Of a stretch of 64,000 nt of DNA, positions 9,028-20,315 are shown piece by piece (position 1 is the stretch's first letter; every line of letters starts with the position of its first letter). Under the pieces are notes generated by a model that was given only the letters and a program-made list of their open reading frames with translations, did not search any database and was not told the origin of the DNA. A program made the translations under genes and the position numbers. Origin of the DNA: Pseudomonadota bacterium (GTDB lineage Bacteria; Pseudomonadota; Gammaproteobacteria; QQUJ01); contig QQUJ01000018.1 of NCBI GenBank assembly GCA_008501635.1, positions 1 to 64,000 of the forward strand, written 5' to 3'.

Positions 9028-10662
9028 TCATGGGGCGGATTGCGCCCGAGGGAACCGTATTCGAAAGCAACTGCCGCCCCGCGGCTGTGCGATGTAATCG
9101 AGCTTGGCGTCGTTCAACTCACAGAGCTGACGGGCGAGGTAGAGTCCCAGTCCGGTCCCCCGTGTGCGCGTAGTATAAAACGGCTCGAAGATCTGTTGCG
9201 CGGTTTGTGGATCAATGCCCGGGCCCTGGTCGATCACGTCGAGAAACGGGCGGCGCGCGGGCATCTCCATTCCGCCACGCAGCTCGATGCGGGTTTCACC
9301 GCTGGCATTGGCCCCGTGCTCGATCGCATTCTTGCACAGATTCCACACCACCTGGTGCAACTGGTTGGGATCGATCAGCACTTCAAGATCGCGAGGTTGC
9401 ACGTCGATGCGCAGGTGTTCCAGCGGCAGTCCCTCGGCGCTGCAAAACTCATCGCGCAGTTCTTCCAGCCACACATGGAGCGGCAGACGAACGGGGCTGC
9501 TGGTCTGGCGCCGGGAAATCTGGAGTACGTTTTCGATGATAGTGTTCACCCGCTGCGCATTCTCGCCGATTATCCGCGTCAGCCGCTGATCGGTGGCTGC
9601 CAGCGTACTGGATTCGGCCAGCAGTTGGGCCGCGTGACTCAGGGCGCCAAGAGGATTGCGGATCTCGTGCGCAATACTTGCACTCATGCGGCCGAGAGAG
9701 GCCAGTTTTTGCTGCTGGGCCTGATGGCTTACCTGCTTTTGGTCCTCAAGGTAAATAATCGCGTCTTTCGCATCCCGGGCGAGGCGGTTGAACCGCGGCA
9801 TCAGTTCGCTTTGGCCACCCGGCAGGGTAAAGGAGTGCGGGGTATTGAATGGGTTGGTGAGCCATTGCTGCAGTTGGCTGGCAAGTTCAGGGCAGATCTC
9901 AGCGAGCGGCGGCTGACTGCCGCTGATCGGCATGCCGATCAAATGCCAGGCGGCCTGATTCATCAACCGTACGCGCCCGTCCTCGTCGACCACCAGAATC
10001 CCCGATTGCAGTCGCTGGATAATGTGTTCGTTGAGTTGCGAGAGATTTGCCAGGTCGACGCCGCGCTGTTCGGCGAGTTCCTGGCTGTGCTGTACTCGGC
10101 GGGCGAAGGTGTAATCGAGCACAGCAGTGGCAAAGAACGCCGCGCCCAACAGGCCCGCCTGGGTGTAGTGGGTGGCGGTTTGCACCGAGACCAGGTCGGA
10201 GTAGACAGCCTCGGTGAGGACGGCGATTGTTGCCAGCGCAGCATAGACGTAGGTGGCGCTTTTTTTGGTGCTGATCAGCGTTCCGCTGGTGATGGTCACG
10301 ATCAGCAGAATGCCGAGGCCGCTGGAGGTGCCGCCGCTGGCGTGCATCAACAAGGCGATGGCGAGAATATCGACACCCACCAGTGTATTGACCTGGGTGT
10401 TGAAGGTTGGACGCCGTGTGCGGGTGGTGGCGATACTGAACAGCACGCCCGCGAAATAGGCCCAAGCGGTGGTCGCATAGACTGTCGGACGGGAGCTGCC
10501 GAGGAGATCCGGCCCGATGCCGGTAATAAACAGGGTCAGGAAGGCGAGTGCCAGGGTCAGGCGGTAGAGGTTGAGTAGCGTCAGGGTTCGCCAGGGATCG
10601 CGCAGTACCTCAGTGGCCGGCGGTAAATTGGTCGGCGCCTGCTTGTCGGGAATCCGGTTCAT
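9028..10662 (-). CDS. pilS: sensor histidine kinase PilS
   Basis: The 544-residue membrane kinase has a six-helix N-terminal sensor region (about residues 25-190), a PAS-like segment (about 200-310), a HisKA domain with the phospho-histidine in SIAHEIRNPLGALSHAA, and an HATPase domain with N-box WNLCKNAIEHG, DQGPGID and GTGLGLYLARQL. This architecture and the adjacent pilR identify PilS, which senses pilin levels in the membrane in Pseudomonas. The start is ATG at 10662. It is divergent from sucC across a 244-base gap. Confidence 0.94.
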   Translation of the reverse strand: MNRIPDKQAPTNLPPATEVLRDPWRTLTLLNLYRLTLALAFLTLFITGIGPDLLGSSRPTVYATTAWAYFAGVLFSIATTRTRRPTFNTQVNTLVGVDILAIALLMHASGGTSSGLGILLIVTITSGTLISTKKSATYVYAALATIAVLTEAVYSDLVSVQTATHYTQAGLLGAAFFATAVLDYTFARRVQHSQELAEQRGVDLANLSQLNEHIIQRLQSGILVVDEDGRVRLMNQAAWHLIGMPISGSQPPLAEICPELASQLQQWLTNPFNTPHSFTLPGGQSELMPRFNRLARDAKDAIIYLEDQKQVSHQAQQQKLASLGRMSASIAHEIRNPLGALSHAAQLLAESSTLAATDQRLTRIIGENAQRVNTIIENVLQISRRQTSSPVRLPLHVWLEELRDEFCSAEGLPLEHLRIDVQPRDLEVLIDPNQLHQVVWNLCKNAIEHGANASGETRIELRGGMEMPARRPFLDVIDQGPGIDPQTAQQIFEPFYTTRTRGTGLGLYLARQLCELNDAKLDYIAQPRGGSCFRIRFPRAQSAP

Positions 10663-10906
10663 GAGGGGGTGCCCGCGTCTTCGCTTTTCTTTTCTGGGGT
10701 TGCCCGGGGGAATTTAGCTCAACTCATTGTGCTAGTGTGTGTTTTTAGATCGGGGCTTGCAAGGCAATGGCGGTTCAGGGTTTGGTGATAACTGTGTGCA
10801 CGGCGTCGGCTAAGGGCACCACGCGTTAAACTTTGCCTTTAAAGGGCATTTCCGGCAAAATTCCGCGTTCCGCATCCGTTATTGGGGGCATAAGGAGCAT
10901 TTATCG

Positions 10907-12079
10907 ATGAACCTCCACGAATACCAAGCCAAGCAGTTATTCCGCGAGTACGGCCTCCCCGTTTCGGAAGGTTATGCCGCCGCTACCGCGCAGGAGGCGG
11001 CTGAGGCTGCCGACAAGATCGGCGGCAGCAAATGGGTGGTTAAAGCGCAGGTCCACGCCGGCGGCCGCGGCAAGGCAGGCGGGGTCAAGCTGGTCAGCTC
11101 CAAGCAGGAGATCACCGATTTCGCCCATCAGTGGTTGGGCAAGAATCTGGTGACCTACCAGACCGACGCCAACGGGCAGCCGGTCAACAAGATTCTGGTG
11201 GAGTCGTGCACCGATATCGAGCGTGAACTCTATCTCGGTGCCGTGGTTGATCGTTCAACGCGTCGCGTGGTCTTCATGGCCTCCACCGAGGGTGGGGTCG
11301 AGATCGAGAAAGTGGCCGCTGAAACGCCGGAGAAGATACTCAAGGCCGCGATCGACCCGTTGGTGGGAGCCCAGCCCTATCAGGCGCGCGAGATCGCTTT
11401 CAAGATGGGACTCAACGCCGATCAGGTGAAACAGTTCACCAAGCTGTTTCTGGGCCTTTCCAGACTGTTCCACGATTTCGATCTGTCGCTGCTCGAGATC
11501 AATCCCCTGGTGATCACCAGCGAAGGCAATCTGCATTGTCTCGATGGCAAGATCAACGTCGATGGAAACGCGCTGTTTCGCCAGCCGAAGATCCACGAAA
11601 TGCACGATCCTTCGCAGGAGGATCAGCGCGAGGCGCATGCCGCGCAATGGGAACTCAACTACGTGGCCCTCGATGGCAATATCGGTTGCATGGTCAACGG
11701 CGCCGGTCTGGCGATGGGCACTATGGATATCGTCAAGCTCTACGGCGGCGCGCCGGCCAACTTCCTCGATGTCGGCGGCGGTGCCACCAAAGAGCGTGTC
11801 GCCGAGGCGTTCAAGATCATTCTCTCCGACAGTAATGTGAAGGCGGTATTGGTGAACATTTTCGGCGGCATCGTTCGCTGTGATTTGATCGCCGAAGGTA
11901 TTATCGCGGCGGTGAAAGAGGTGGGCGTCGAGGTGCCGGTGATTGTGCGCTTGGAGGGAAACAACGCCGATGCGGGTTCCAAGCTGCTGAAAGAGAGTGG
12001 TCTGGATATTATTGCCGCGACGGGACTGGCCGATGCCGCCCGGCGGGCTGTGGCCGCGGTGGAGGGCAAGGCGTCATGA
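10907..12079 (+). CDS. sucC: succinyl-CoA synthetase (ADP-forming) beta subunit
   Basis: SucC forms the nucleotide-binding half of the TCA-cycle enzyme that interconverts succinyl-CoA and succinate with substrate-level phosphorylation. The 390-residue length is standard. The N-terminal ATP-grasp domain opens with [11 protein letters not shown] and holds the glycine-rich [14 protein letters not shown] loop. The C-terminal ligase domain has [17 protein letters not shown]. An AAGGAG ribosome-binding site lies at 10891-10896. The stop overlaps the sucD start as ATGA, so the subunits are translationally coupled. Confidence 0.97.
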   Translation: MNLHEYQAKQLFREYGLPVSEGYAAATAQEAAEAADKIGGSKWVVKAQVHAGGRGKAGGVKLVSSKQEITDFAHQWLGKNLVTYQTDANGQPVNKILVESCTDIERELYLGAVVDRSTRRVVFMASTEGGVEIEKVAAETPEKILKAAIDPLVGAQPYQAREIAFKMGLNADQVKQFTKLFLGLSRLFHDFDLSLLEINPLVITSEGNLHCLDGKINVDGNALFRQPKIHEMHDPSQEDQREAHAAQWELNYVALDGNIGCMVNGAGLAMGTMDIVKLYGGAPANFLDVGGGATKERVAEAFKIILSDSNVKAVLVNIFGGIVRCDLIAEGIIAAVKEVGVEVPVIVRLEGNNADAGSKLLKESGLDIIAATGLADAARRAVAAVEGKAS

Positions 12080-12945
12080 GTATCCTGATCGACAAAGAGA
12101 CCAAGGTGATCTGCCAGGGCTTTACCGGCGGCCAGGGAACGTTCCACTCCGAGCAGGCCATCGCCTATGGCACCCAGATGGTGGGGGGCGTTACCCCGGG
12201 TAAGGGTGGCCAGGAACACCTCGGTCTGCCGGTGTTCAATACCGTGCGCGACGCAGTCGAGCAGACCGGTGCCGACGCTTCGGTAATCTTCGTGCCGGCG
12301 GCTTTTTGCAAGGATTCCATCCTGGAAGCGGCCAATGCCGGCATTAAACTGGTCGTCACCATCACCGAGGGCGTGCCGACACTGGACATGCTGGAAGCGA
12401 AGATCCGGTGCGACGAACTGGGTGTGCGGCTCATCGGCCCCAACTGCCCGGGCGTCATCACACCCGGTGAGTGCAAGATCGGCATCATGCCGGGACATAT
12501 TCATCTGCCTGGCAAAGTGGGCATCGTCTCTCGCTCGGGGACGCTGACTTACGAGGCGGTCAAGCAGACTACCGACGCCGGTCTCGGGCAATCCACCTGT
12601 GTCGGCATCGGTGGTGATCCGATTCCCGGCTCCAACTTCATCGATATCCTGAAGCTGTTCCAGGAAGACCCGCAGACGGAAGGTATTGTCATGATCGGTG
12701 AGATCGGCGGGACGGCGGAGGAGGAGGCGGCGGCCTTCATCAAGGCCAACGTCACCAAGCCGATGGTCTCCTATATAGCAGGCGTCACCGCACCCAAAGG
12801 CAAACGCATGGGTCATGCCGGCGCCATCATCGCCGGTGGCAAAGGTACCGCCGATGAAAAGTTTGCCGCGCTGGAGGCCGCGGGTGTTCATACGGTGCGC
12901 TCACTGGCGGAGATCGGTGAAAAGATGAAGGCGCTGTTGGATTAA
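12076..12945 (+). CDS. sucD: succinyl-CoA synthetase alpha subunit
   Basis: SucD carries the phospho-histidine of succinyl-CoA synthetase and binds CoA. The 289-residue product has the N-terminal CoA-binding motif [14 protein letters not shown] and the catalytic histidine in [30 protein letters not shown] is also present. It overlaps sucC by four bases and is followed by a hairpin with a T-run, which ends the sucCD operon. Confidence 0.97.
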   Translation: MSILIDKETKVICQGFTGGQGTFHSEQAIAYGTQMVGGVTPGKGGQEHLGLPVFNTVRDAVEQTGADASVIFVPAAFCKDSILEAANAGIKLVVTITEGVPTLDMLEAKIRCDELGVRLIGPNCPGVITPGECKIGIMPGHIHLPGKVGIVSRSGTLTYEAVKQTTDAGLGQSTCVGIGGDPIPGSNFIDILKLFQEDPQTEGIVMIGEIGGTAEEEAAAFIKANVTKPMVSYIAGVTAPKGKRMGHAGAIIAGGKGTADEKFAALEAAGVHTVRSLAEIGEKMKALLD

Positions 12946-12974
12946 GTGCCAGACGATCCTCCCCCTAGTTTGCG

Positions 12975-13007
12975 ACAGGCCGCCCTCCGCGCAGCCTGTT
13001 GTTTTTT
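12975..13007 (+). terminator. putative rho-independent terminator of sucCD
   Basis: A six-base stem (12975-12980 with 12994-12999) has a further cgc/gcg pairing inside its loop and is followed within three bases by six T residues (13002-13007). It starts 29 bases after the sucD stop. Confidence 0.6.
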
Positions 13008-13064
13008 AGGGTGCCCGAGTCTAAGGTGTGGCAGCGTTCGCGGCCCCCTGCATAGCGTATTTCG

Positions 13065-15123
<2,059 letters not shown>

Positions 15124-15146
15124 AGCCGATCAGTCACGAACGCGAC

Positions 15147-15180
15147 AAGCCCGGCCGTCGCCGAGACGGCCGGGCTTTGT
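15147..15180 (+). terminator. rho-independent terminator after glnB
   Basis: A perfect 13-base-pair stem (15147-15159 with 15165-15177) has a five-base loop and runs into a short T-rich tail. It begins 24 bases after the glnB stop. Confidence 0.85.
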
Positions 15181-15451
15181 TCTGTCCAGGCCCGATGCCG
15201 GCACAGTGATGCCGGTGTCATTCCCAGCGGTCGGCCCGATATCTCCCTGAGTTATTCTCTCCTCAAGCCGTTGCGTCGGCTGATTTCCAGACAGTTGGCA
15301 GACAAAGCTTTGAGCCCGATTTAGGAATGCCCCATAACTTATTCATTTGACAACATTTTGCCTTGTATTAAACTGATTGACCCTGGCGAATAAATTTCGC
15401 CCTGTTTCCACCGTCTCGCGTTGGAGCACAGAGCAAGAATAACGGTTTGAT
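15181..15451. other. intergenic region upstream of the SPOR lipoprotein gene
   Basis: The space between the glnB terminator and the SPOR lipoprotein gene is AT-rich from about 15,300. It holds TTGACA at 15347-15352 and TATTAA at 15366-15371, but their 13-base spacing is too short for a normal sigma-70 promoter. Some promoter for the next gene must lie here; I cannot place it. Confidence 0.4.
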
Positions 15452-16321
15452 ATGCATTGCACTTTACTCACGCGCTTGCTGTTGATCTTCGGAACCTTCG
15501 CGCTCCTGCTGGCAGGCTGCGCGGCGACCCCGGTAGCGGAAGACGAGTCGCAGTTCCGCAGCGCTGATCTCCTCTATGCCAAGGCCCGCGAGGCTTATCG
15601 CTCGGGCGATTACTATCTGGCCGCGGAAAGGTTGATAGTGCTGGCGCGGCAGGGCGATCCCCGGGGGCAGTATGCGCTGGGTTACCTTTACTATCGGGGT
15701 CAAGGTGTACTGGGAGACAGGGCGCGTGCCATGGAGTTGTTCCGGATGGCAGCCGCGCAAGGCAATGCGAAGGCGAGGCAGGCGCTGGCGTTGCTGGAGG
15801 GACGTGTCGCGGCCAACGCACCACCGGCGGAACGGACCGGGAACACGGTCGCTGTTGTCGAGGCTCCTGCTGCACCTGACCCTCATTCGCCAGCCACGGC
15901 GAGTGCGGAGGTCAGCGTACCACCCGCGCAGGGGTCGACCGAGCCTGTGTTTCAGGCGGCCACCGAGCCCGCTGCGGTAACCAGTGCCGCCCCGGAAGTC
16001 GCTGCGACGGACGATGATGGAGAACCATTTTCAGTCGCCTGGTTGCGGCGCCAGGACAGCTCGCAGTACACCATTCAATTGGTAGGGGGGTCGTCGCGCA
16101 AGAGCCTCGGCGAGTTTGCACAACGAAATCGCCTGGCGGAGCAGAGCGGTGTCGTTGAAACCAGGCTTAACGGCGCGCGCTGGTATGTGGTGTTGTTTGG
16201 ATTATTTGCCGATCTGCCGCAGGCGCGGGCTGCTTTGCAGGGGTTACCGGCCGAATTGCGTCGTGACCGGCCCTGGATTCGACCGCTCCGCGATGTCCTG
16301 GCAAGCCTGCCGGCCTCCTGA
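15452..16321 (+). CDS. Sel1-repeat/SPOR-domain lipoprotein
   Basis: The 289-residue product opens with a lipoprotein signal peptide (lipobox LLAGC, acylated Cys about residue 23). Residues about 38-118 form two Sel1-like helical repeats, seen as GDPRGQYALGYLYYRGQGV and RAMELFRMAAAQGNAKARQAL. A low-complexity Pro/Ala/Glu linker (about 120-205) follows, then a C-terminal SPOR domain (about 207-288, opening SSQYTIQLVGGSSRKSL). SPOR domains bind denuded glycan at the division septum, so a periplasmic envelope role is likely. The particular protein is not one I can name. Confidence 0.85.
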   Translation: MHCTLLTRLLLIFGTFALLLAGCAATPVAEDESQFRSADLLYAKAREAYRSGDYYLAAERLIVLARQGDPRGQYALGYLYYRGQGVLGDRARAMELFRMAAAQGNAKARQALALLEGRVAANAPPAERTGNTVAVVEAPAAPDPHSPATASAEVSVPPAQGSTEPVFQAATEPAAVTSAAPEVAATDDDGEPFSVAWLRRQDSSQYTIQLVGGSSRKSLGEFAQRNRLAEQSGVVETRLNGARWYVVLFGLFADLPQARAALQGLPAELRRDRPWIRPLRDVLASLPAS

Positions 16322-16342
16322 TAGCCCCGTACGCGGATCGCG

Positions 16343-16864
16343 CTAAATCGTGCGGGTGATCTGATCGAGCGGGCGGCGCGGTGTCGGTTCGGGCAGTTCG
16401 GCCGGATAGCCCACGCAAATGATGGCGATGGGCTTCTCCCCGGCCTGCAGATCAAGGACCTTGCTGACCTGTTCCTCGTCAAAATAGCCCACCCACGCCG
16501 TCCCCAGGCCCGCGGCAACAATCGCAAGTTGCGCATACGCGGCTGAGATCGTCGCATCCTGTATGGAGTAGAGGTTTCTACCACGCTCGCCGTACTCTTC
16601 GGCAGCGCGTTGGGTATCGGCGCAGAACACGAGACTCACCGGCGCCTGGCAGAGAAAATCCTGCTCTTTGGTGGCCTTGCACAATGCATCACGGGCATCC
16701 GGATCGCGCACCACCACGATACGGTAGGATTGCAGATCGCCTGCCGTAGGTGCCGCACAAGCCATTTCCAGAATGGCATGCAGCTTCTCCTCCTCGACGG
16801 GCATGTCGGAATGATATTTGCGCACCGAGTGGCGGTGTCTGACGGTTTCGAAAAAATCCCACAT
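16343..16864 (-). CDS. nitroreductase-family flavoprotein
   Basis: This 173-residue protein is a small member of the FMN-dependent nitroreductase family. It has the N-terminal RHSVRKY motif that contacts FMN phosphate, the ACAAPTAGDLQSYRIVVV segment, and the glycine-rich AAGLGTAWVGYFDEEQV loop. The natural substrate cannot be told from sequence. It begins 38 bases after bamD on the same strand and may be read from the bamD transcript. Confidence 0.88.
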   Translation of the reverse strand: MWDFFETVRHRHSVRKYHSDMPVEEEKLHAILEMACAAPTAGDLQSYRIVVVRDPDARDALCKATKEQDFLCQAPVSLVFCADTQRAAEEYGERGRNLYSIQDATISAAYAQLAIVAAGLGTAWVGYFDEEQVSKVLDLQAGEKPIAIICVGYPAELPEPTPRRPLDQITRTI

Positions 16865-16902
16865 GGTCTCCTGCTCCCCAATCTCGGTGTCGGTGCGCGG
16901 CT

Positions 16903-17697
16903 CTAGTTGGAGTTGCTGCTGTCTTTGCCTTGTGGTTCGATCTCCCCCAGACGGTCCGGGAAGTTGCGCGCCAGTACGCGGCGCGCGTCATTGGCCAGGT
17001 TGTGCAGCTCCAACGCATTGTAGGCCCGAATCATCAGCAGCAGGGCTTCGGGAACAGCCGGCGTCTGCTGATAGTTTTCGATGACATGGCGTGCCCGGTT
17101 GGCTGCTGCTACGTATGCGCGGCGATCCAGGTAGTACTGACCCACGTGGACCTCGTGCAGGGCCAGCGTGTTGCGCAGATAGACCAGCCGTTTGTTGGCA
17201 TCGGCGGCGTAGCGGCTCTCCGGGAACTTTTCGATGAGCGCTTCGAAATCACGATAGGCATCGCGTGCCGCCTGTTGGTCACGCTTGGAGTAAGTGTCCT
17301 CCAACCAACGGTCAAGAAAACCAACGCCACGATTGAAATTGGCGAGACCCTTCATGTACATCGCGTAATCGACATAGGGATGCAGGGGGTTGATCTTGAT
17401 GAAGCGCTCGGCCGCGGCGATGGAAGAGTCGGGCTCGTCGTAGCGGTAATAGGCGTAGATGATTTCCAGCTGCGCCTGTTGCGCATAGCGGCCAAAGGGA
17501 AATCGGGACTCCAGTGTTTCGTAGTACTTGATCCCCTTCTGAAACTCGCCGGCTTTCACCGCCGCTTTGGCTTCGGTGTAGAACTGGGCGGCGGTCCAGT
17601 TACGGGTGATGTCTTCCTCTGGGGTAGAGGCGCAGCCCGCCAGGAGGGTGACCAGCATTGTGATGACGACAGATCTGAACGAGTGTGAGATTTCCAT
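16903..17697 (-). CDS. bamD: outer membrane protein assembly factor BamD
   Basis: BamD is the essential TPR lipoprotein of the BAM complex that folds beta-barrel outer-membrane proteins. The product is 264 residues from ATG 17697, with a lipobox LLAGC and TPR repeats (for example QFYTEAKAAVKAGEFQKGIKYYETL and SRYAADANKRLVYLRN). An upstream extension of 25 codons lacks a signal-peptide character and would run into the promoter of the divergent rluD. A TATACT hexamer on the minus strand (17739-17734) could be its -10 element. Confidence 0.95.
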   Translation of the reverse strand: MEISHSFRSVVITMLVTLLAGCASTPEEDITRNWTAAQFYTEAKAAVKAGEFQKGIKYYETLESRFPFGRYAQQAQLEIIYAYYRYDEPDSSIAAAERFIKINPLHPYVDYAMYMKGLANFNRGVGFLDRWLEDTYSKRDQQAARDAYRDFEALIEKFPESRYAADANKRLVYLRNTLALHEVHVGQYYLDRRAYVAAANRARHVIENYQQTPAVPEALLLMIRAYNALELHNLANDARRVLARNFPDRLGEIEPQGKDSSNSN

Positions 17698-17792
17698 CAA
17701 ACGCCTTGGGAACCTGGAGCTTATCAAGGGCGCAGTATACCCTATCCCGAAACCCCGCAAAGTTGTTGTCATTGCCAGACCCGCAAACGACC

Positions 17793-18755
17793 GTGCCCAT
17801 CATCGAATTGCATGCTGAGATTCCCGAGCGCCTGGGCGGCAGGCGTCTGGATCAGGCGCTGGCCGAACTTTTTCCGGAGTATTCGCGGGCCCGACTGCAG
17901 TCCTGGGTCAGGGCCGGGCAGGTGCATGTCGACCAACAGATATCGCGCCCGCGGGACAAGGTCGCAGGGGGGGAACTGGTCCATGTGCGGGCGGAGATTG
18001 AATCCGCGTCGCCGCTGCGGGCCGAGGCAATTCCTCTGGACATCAGGTACGAAGATGCCGCCCTGTTGGTGATCAACAAGCCGGCAGGTTTGGTGGTCCA
18101 TCCGGCTGCGGGCAATCCGGACGGCACCTTGCAGAACGCACTGTTGCACCATTGCCCGGCGCTGGCGACCGTACCGCGTGCCGGAATCGTTCATCGCCTC
18201 GATAAAGAAACCAGTGGTCTGCTGGTGGTTGCGAAGACCCTTGAGGCGCATACCGATTTGGTGCGCCAGCTGCAATCGCGCAGCGTGGGACGCGAGTATC
18301 TGGCGCTGGTGAACGGCGTGTTGGCCGCGGGAGGCACGGTGGACGCCCCTTTGGGCCGACACCCGGGTGATCGTAAACGCATCGCCGTGATCGCAGGTGG
18401 CCGTCATGCGGTGAGCCACTACCGGGTAGAAGAACGGTTTCGCGCCCACACTCTGGTGCGTGTGCGCCTGGAGACCGGACGCACCCATCAGATACGCGTG
18501 CACATGGGACACATCCACCACCCGCTGGTCGGTGATCCTGTCTATGGTGGACGTCTGCGGATCCCCAAGGGGGCGGGCGATGCACTGGCGACGGCGTTGC
18601 GGGGTTTTCGCCGCCAGGCATTGCACGCAACGCGCCTGACGCTGTGCCATCCCGTCAGCGGTGAAATCCTCTCCTGGGAGGTCTCGCCACCCGAGGATTT
18701 CTGCGCCGTGCTCGGTACGCTAAGGAGCGATGCGGCCGAGGCGAACATCCGGTGA
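17793..18755 (+). CDS. rluD: 23S rRNA pseudouridine synthase RluD
   Basis: RluD makes pseudouridines in helix 69 of 23S rRNA. From GTG 17793 the product is 320 residues. It has an N-terminal S4 domain (LGGRRLDQALAELFPEYSRARLQSW) and the catalytic Asp in the HRLDKETSGLLVVAKT motif. GRTHQIRVHMGHIHHPLVGDP lies near the C-terminus. Alternative starts are TTG 17772 and ATG 17685; the last would overlap the region just upstream of bamD. The GTG choice matches the spacing from start to the S4 domain in E. coli. The pgeF start overlaps its stop. Confidence 0.93.
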   Translation: MPIIELHAEIPERLGGRRLDQALAELFPEYSRARLQSWVRAGQVHVDQQISRPRDKVAGGELVHVRAEIESASPLRAEAIPLDIRYEDAALLVINKPAGLVVHPAAGNPDGTLQNALLHHCPALATVPRAGIVHRLDKETSGLLVVAKTLEAHTDLVRQLQSRSVGREYLALVNGVLAAGGTVDAPLGRHPGDRKRIAVIAGGRHAVSHYRVEERFRAHTLVRVRLETGRTHQIRVHMGHIHHPLVGDPVYGGRLRIPKGAGDALATALRGFRRQALHATRLTLCHPVSGEILSWEVSPPEDFCAVLGTLRSDAAEANIR

Positions 18756-19492
18756 GCAGGCGTCATCCCGCGTGGATTCGACCTGATTGGCCGGCACCGG
18801 CGCAGGTCAGAGCGTTTGCCACCACGCGCCTGGGCGGAGTGAGCGAACCCCCTTACGCCAGCTTCAACCTGGGTGATCATGTCGGTGACGATCCCGACCA
18901 TGTGGCGCGCAATCGCAAGCGGTTGCGCGATCTCCTGCAGTTGCCCGCCGAACCCTGTTGGCTGAATCAGGTTCACGGTCGTGACGTGGTGGAGGCGGGC
19001 AATGGCGCTGCCTTCCAGGCCGATGGCGCATGGACCGCTGCCCGGGGAACGGTATGCGCTGTGCTGACGGCGGACTGCCTGCCGGTGCTGCTCTGCGATC
19101 GGCAGGGGCGCCGTGTCGCCGCGCTGCATGCCGGCTGGCGTGGACTGGCGGCAGGGGTGCTGGAGGCGGGTGTCGAGGCGCTTGGCTGCCGTGGCGGGGA
19201 GGTGATGGCGTGGTTGGGTCCCGCCATCGGTCCGCTGGCTTTTGAAGTAGGCGAAGAGGTGCGGGCGGTCATGGTGGATCACGATACCCAGGCCGCGGCG
19301 GCCTTTACGGCGAACCGCAGCGGGCATTGGCTGGCGGATCTCTACGCCCTGGCCCGCCAGCGGCTGGAAGCGTGTGGCGTCGAGGCGGTTTATGGGGGAG
19401 ACCGTTGCACGCATACCGAGCGCGATCACTTCTTCTCCTATCGACGCGATGGTGTAACGGGCCGTTCGGCGAGTCTGATCTGGCTGGCGTAG
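18752..19492 (+). CDS. pgeF: PgeF/YfiH-family laccase-domain protein (polyphenol oxidase, purine nucleoside hydrolysing)
   Basis: The 246-residue product carries the metal-site motifs of the YfiH family: NQVHGRDV with the first His, TADCLPVLL with the Cys, and HAGWRGLAAGV with the second His. Family members have been reported as copper-type polyphenol oxidases, purine nucleoside phosphorylases, and peptidoglycan-quality enzymes in E. coli. The GTG start overlaps the rluD stop (GTGA), so the rluD-pgeF pair is translationally coupled. This pairing is conserved in many gammaproteobacteria. Confidence 0.9.
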   Translation: MSRRHPAWIRPDWPAPAQVRAFATTRLGGVSEPPYASFNLGDHVGDDPDHVARNRKRLRDLLQLPAEPCWLNQVHGRDVVEAGNGAAFQADGAWTAARGTVCAVLTADCLPVLLCDRQGRRVAALHAGWRGLAAGVLEAGVEALGCRGGEVMAWLGPAIGPLAFEVGEEVRAVMVDHDTQAAAAFTANRSGHWLADLYALARQRLEACGVEAVYGGDRCTHTERDHFFSYRRDGVTGRSASLIWLA

Positions 19493-19552
19493 GGGTCGGA
19501 TGTCGGAGGGCGGGTGACGCCTGCTTTGCGTGCGGGTTACCATCGGGACCCA

Positions 19553-19715
19553 AGGGAACCTCTGATTAAATCGTGTTCAGTGATTCTGTTGTCCGGAAGC
19601 GGCGATTTCAGTGTTGGAGAGCTTGGCAATAGCGGGCTATTACCCGCACTTTCCGCCTTGAACTCGCTGCCTCTGAACACCACTCTTATCTGAACAGATT
19701 TAATCAGAATTCCCT
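19553..19715. mobile_element. miniature inverted-repeat element (MITE-like), copy type A
   Basis: The ends are an imperfect inverted repeat: 19553-19580 (agggaacctctgattaaatc...) against 19690-19715. There are about 25 matching positions allowing a two-base indel. The 163-base element has no coding capacity. A secondary pair gtgttcag/ctgaacac (19573-19580 and 19673-19680) lies inside. A central hairpin of aatag/ctatt type is at 19625-19644. No clear target duplication is visible. It sits between pgeF and the SYLF gene. Confidence 0.65.
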
Positions 19716-19742
19716 AAATCAGATCAGTTGCGGAGGAGCGCC

Positions 19743-20282
19743 ATGAAGTTGATGCAATGGACAATTGCCAGTCTGTGCCTGGGTTTGGTGCTGAGCCCGG
19801 CTCAAGCAGCCTCCAAGGCCGAGATCAATGCCAAGGTCAACGCGACCATCAAGACCTTTTACGCGGAGGTCAAGGGTGGGCGCGAGCTGGCGGGGAAAGC
19901 CGCCGGCATGCTGGTGTTTCCGGAGGTGGTGAAAGCCGGCATCGGGATCGGTGGGGAATACGGCGACGGGGCATTGCGCGTGGGTGGCAAGACGCTGGGT
20001 TACTACAACACCGCCGCCGCCTCGATCGGATTGCAGCTCGGCGTGCAGGTCAAATCGCAGATCATCCTCTTCATGACCGAGAAGGCGCTACGGGATTTTC
20101 GCAATAGCGATGGGTGGAAGGCCGGGGTGGACGGCAGCGTGGCGCTGGCCACCCTGGGCGCGGGTGGTGAGATCGATACCGAAACCACGAGAAAACCGAT
20201 TATCGGCTTCATTTTTTCCAACAAGGGTCTGATGTACAACCTCACCTTCGAGGGCTCGAAAATCACCCGTATCAAGCGCTGA
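19743..20282 (+). CDS. SYLF-domain (YSC84-like) secreted lipid-binding protein
   Basis: This 179-residue protein has a Sec signal peptide (cleavage near AQAAS, residue about 22) and then a SYLF domain. Its family marks are AAGMLVFPEVVKAGIGIGGEYGDGALRVGG and the C-terminal KPIIGFIFSNKGLMYNLTFEGSKITRI. Family members bind phosphoinositides or other lipids in eukaryotes; the bacterial role is unknown. ATG 19743 is chosen over an ATG 15 bases upstream because GGAGG lies at 19731-19735 at proper distance. Confidence 0.88.
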   Translation: MKLMQWTIASLCLGLVLSPAQAASKAEINAKVNATIKTFYAEVKGGRELAGKAAGMLVFPEVVKAGIGIGGEYGDGALRVGGKTLGYYNTAAASIGLQLGVQVKSQIILFMTEKALRDFRNSDGWKAGVDGSVALATLGAGGEIDTETTRKPIIGFIFSNKGLMYNLTFEGSKITRIKR

Positions 20283-20315
20283 AATTTGCGCGGCAGCGGT
20301 GCTGAGGAGAATTGA

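Noticed and set aside
7981-10578. Very long plus-strand open frame (over 860 codons) opposite pilR and pilS
   Set aside because: It is antisense to two clear genes with intact motifs, and its composition is that of a GC-rich shadow frame.
15347-15371. TTGACA and TATTAA as a promoter for the SPOR lipoprotein gene
   Set aside because: The hexamers are only 13 bases apart, too short for a normal sigma-70 promoter.
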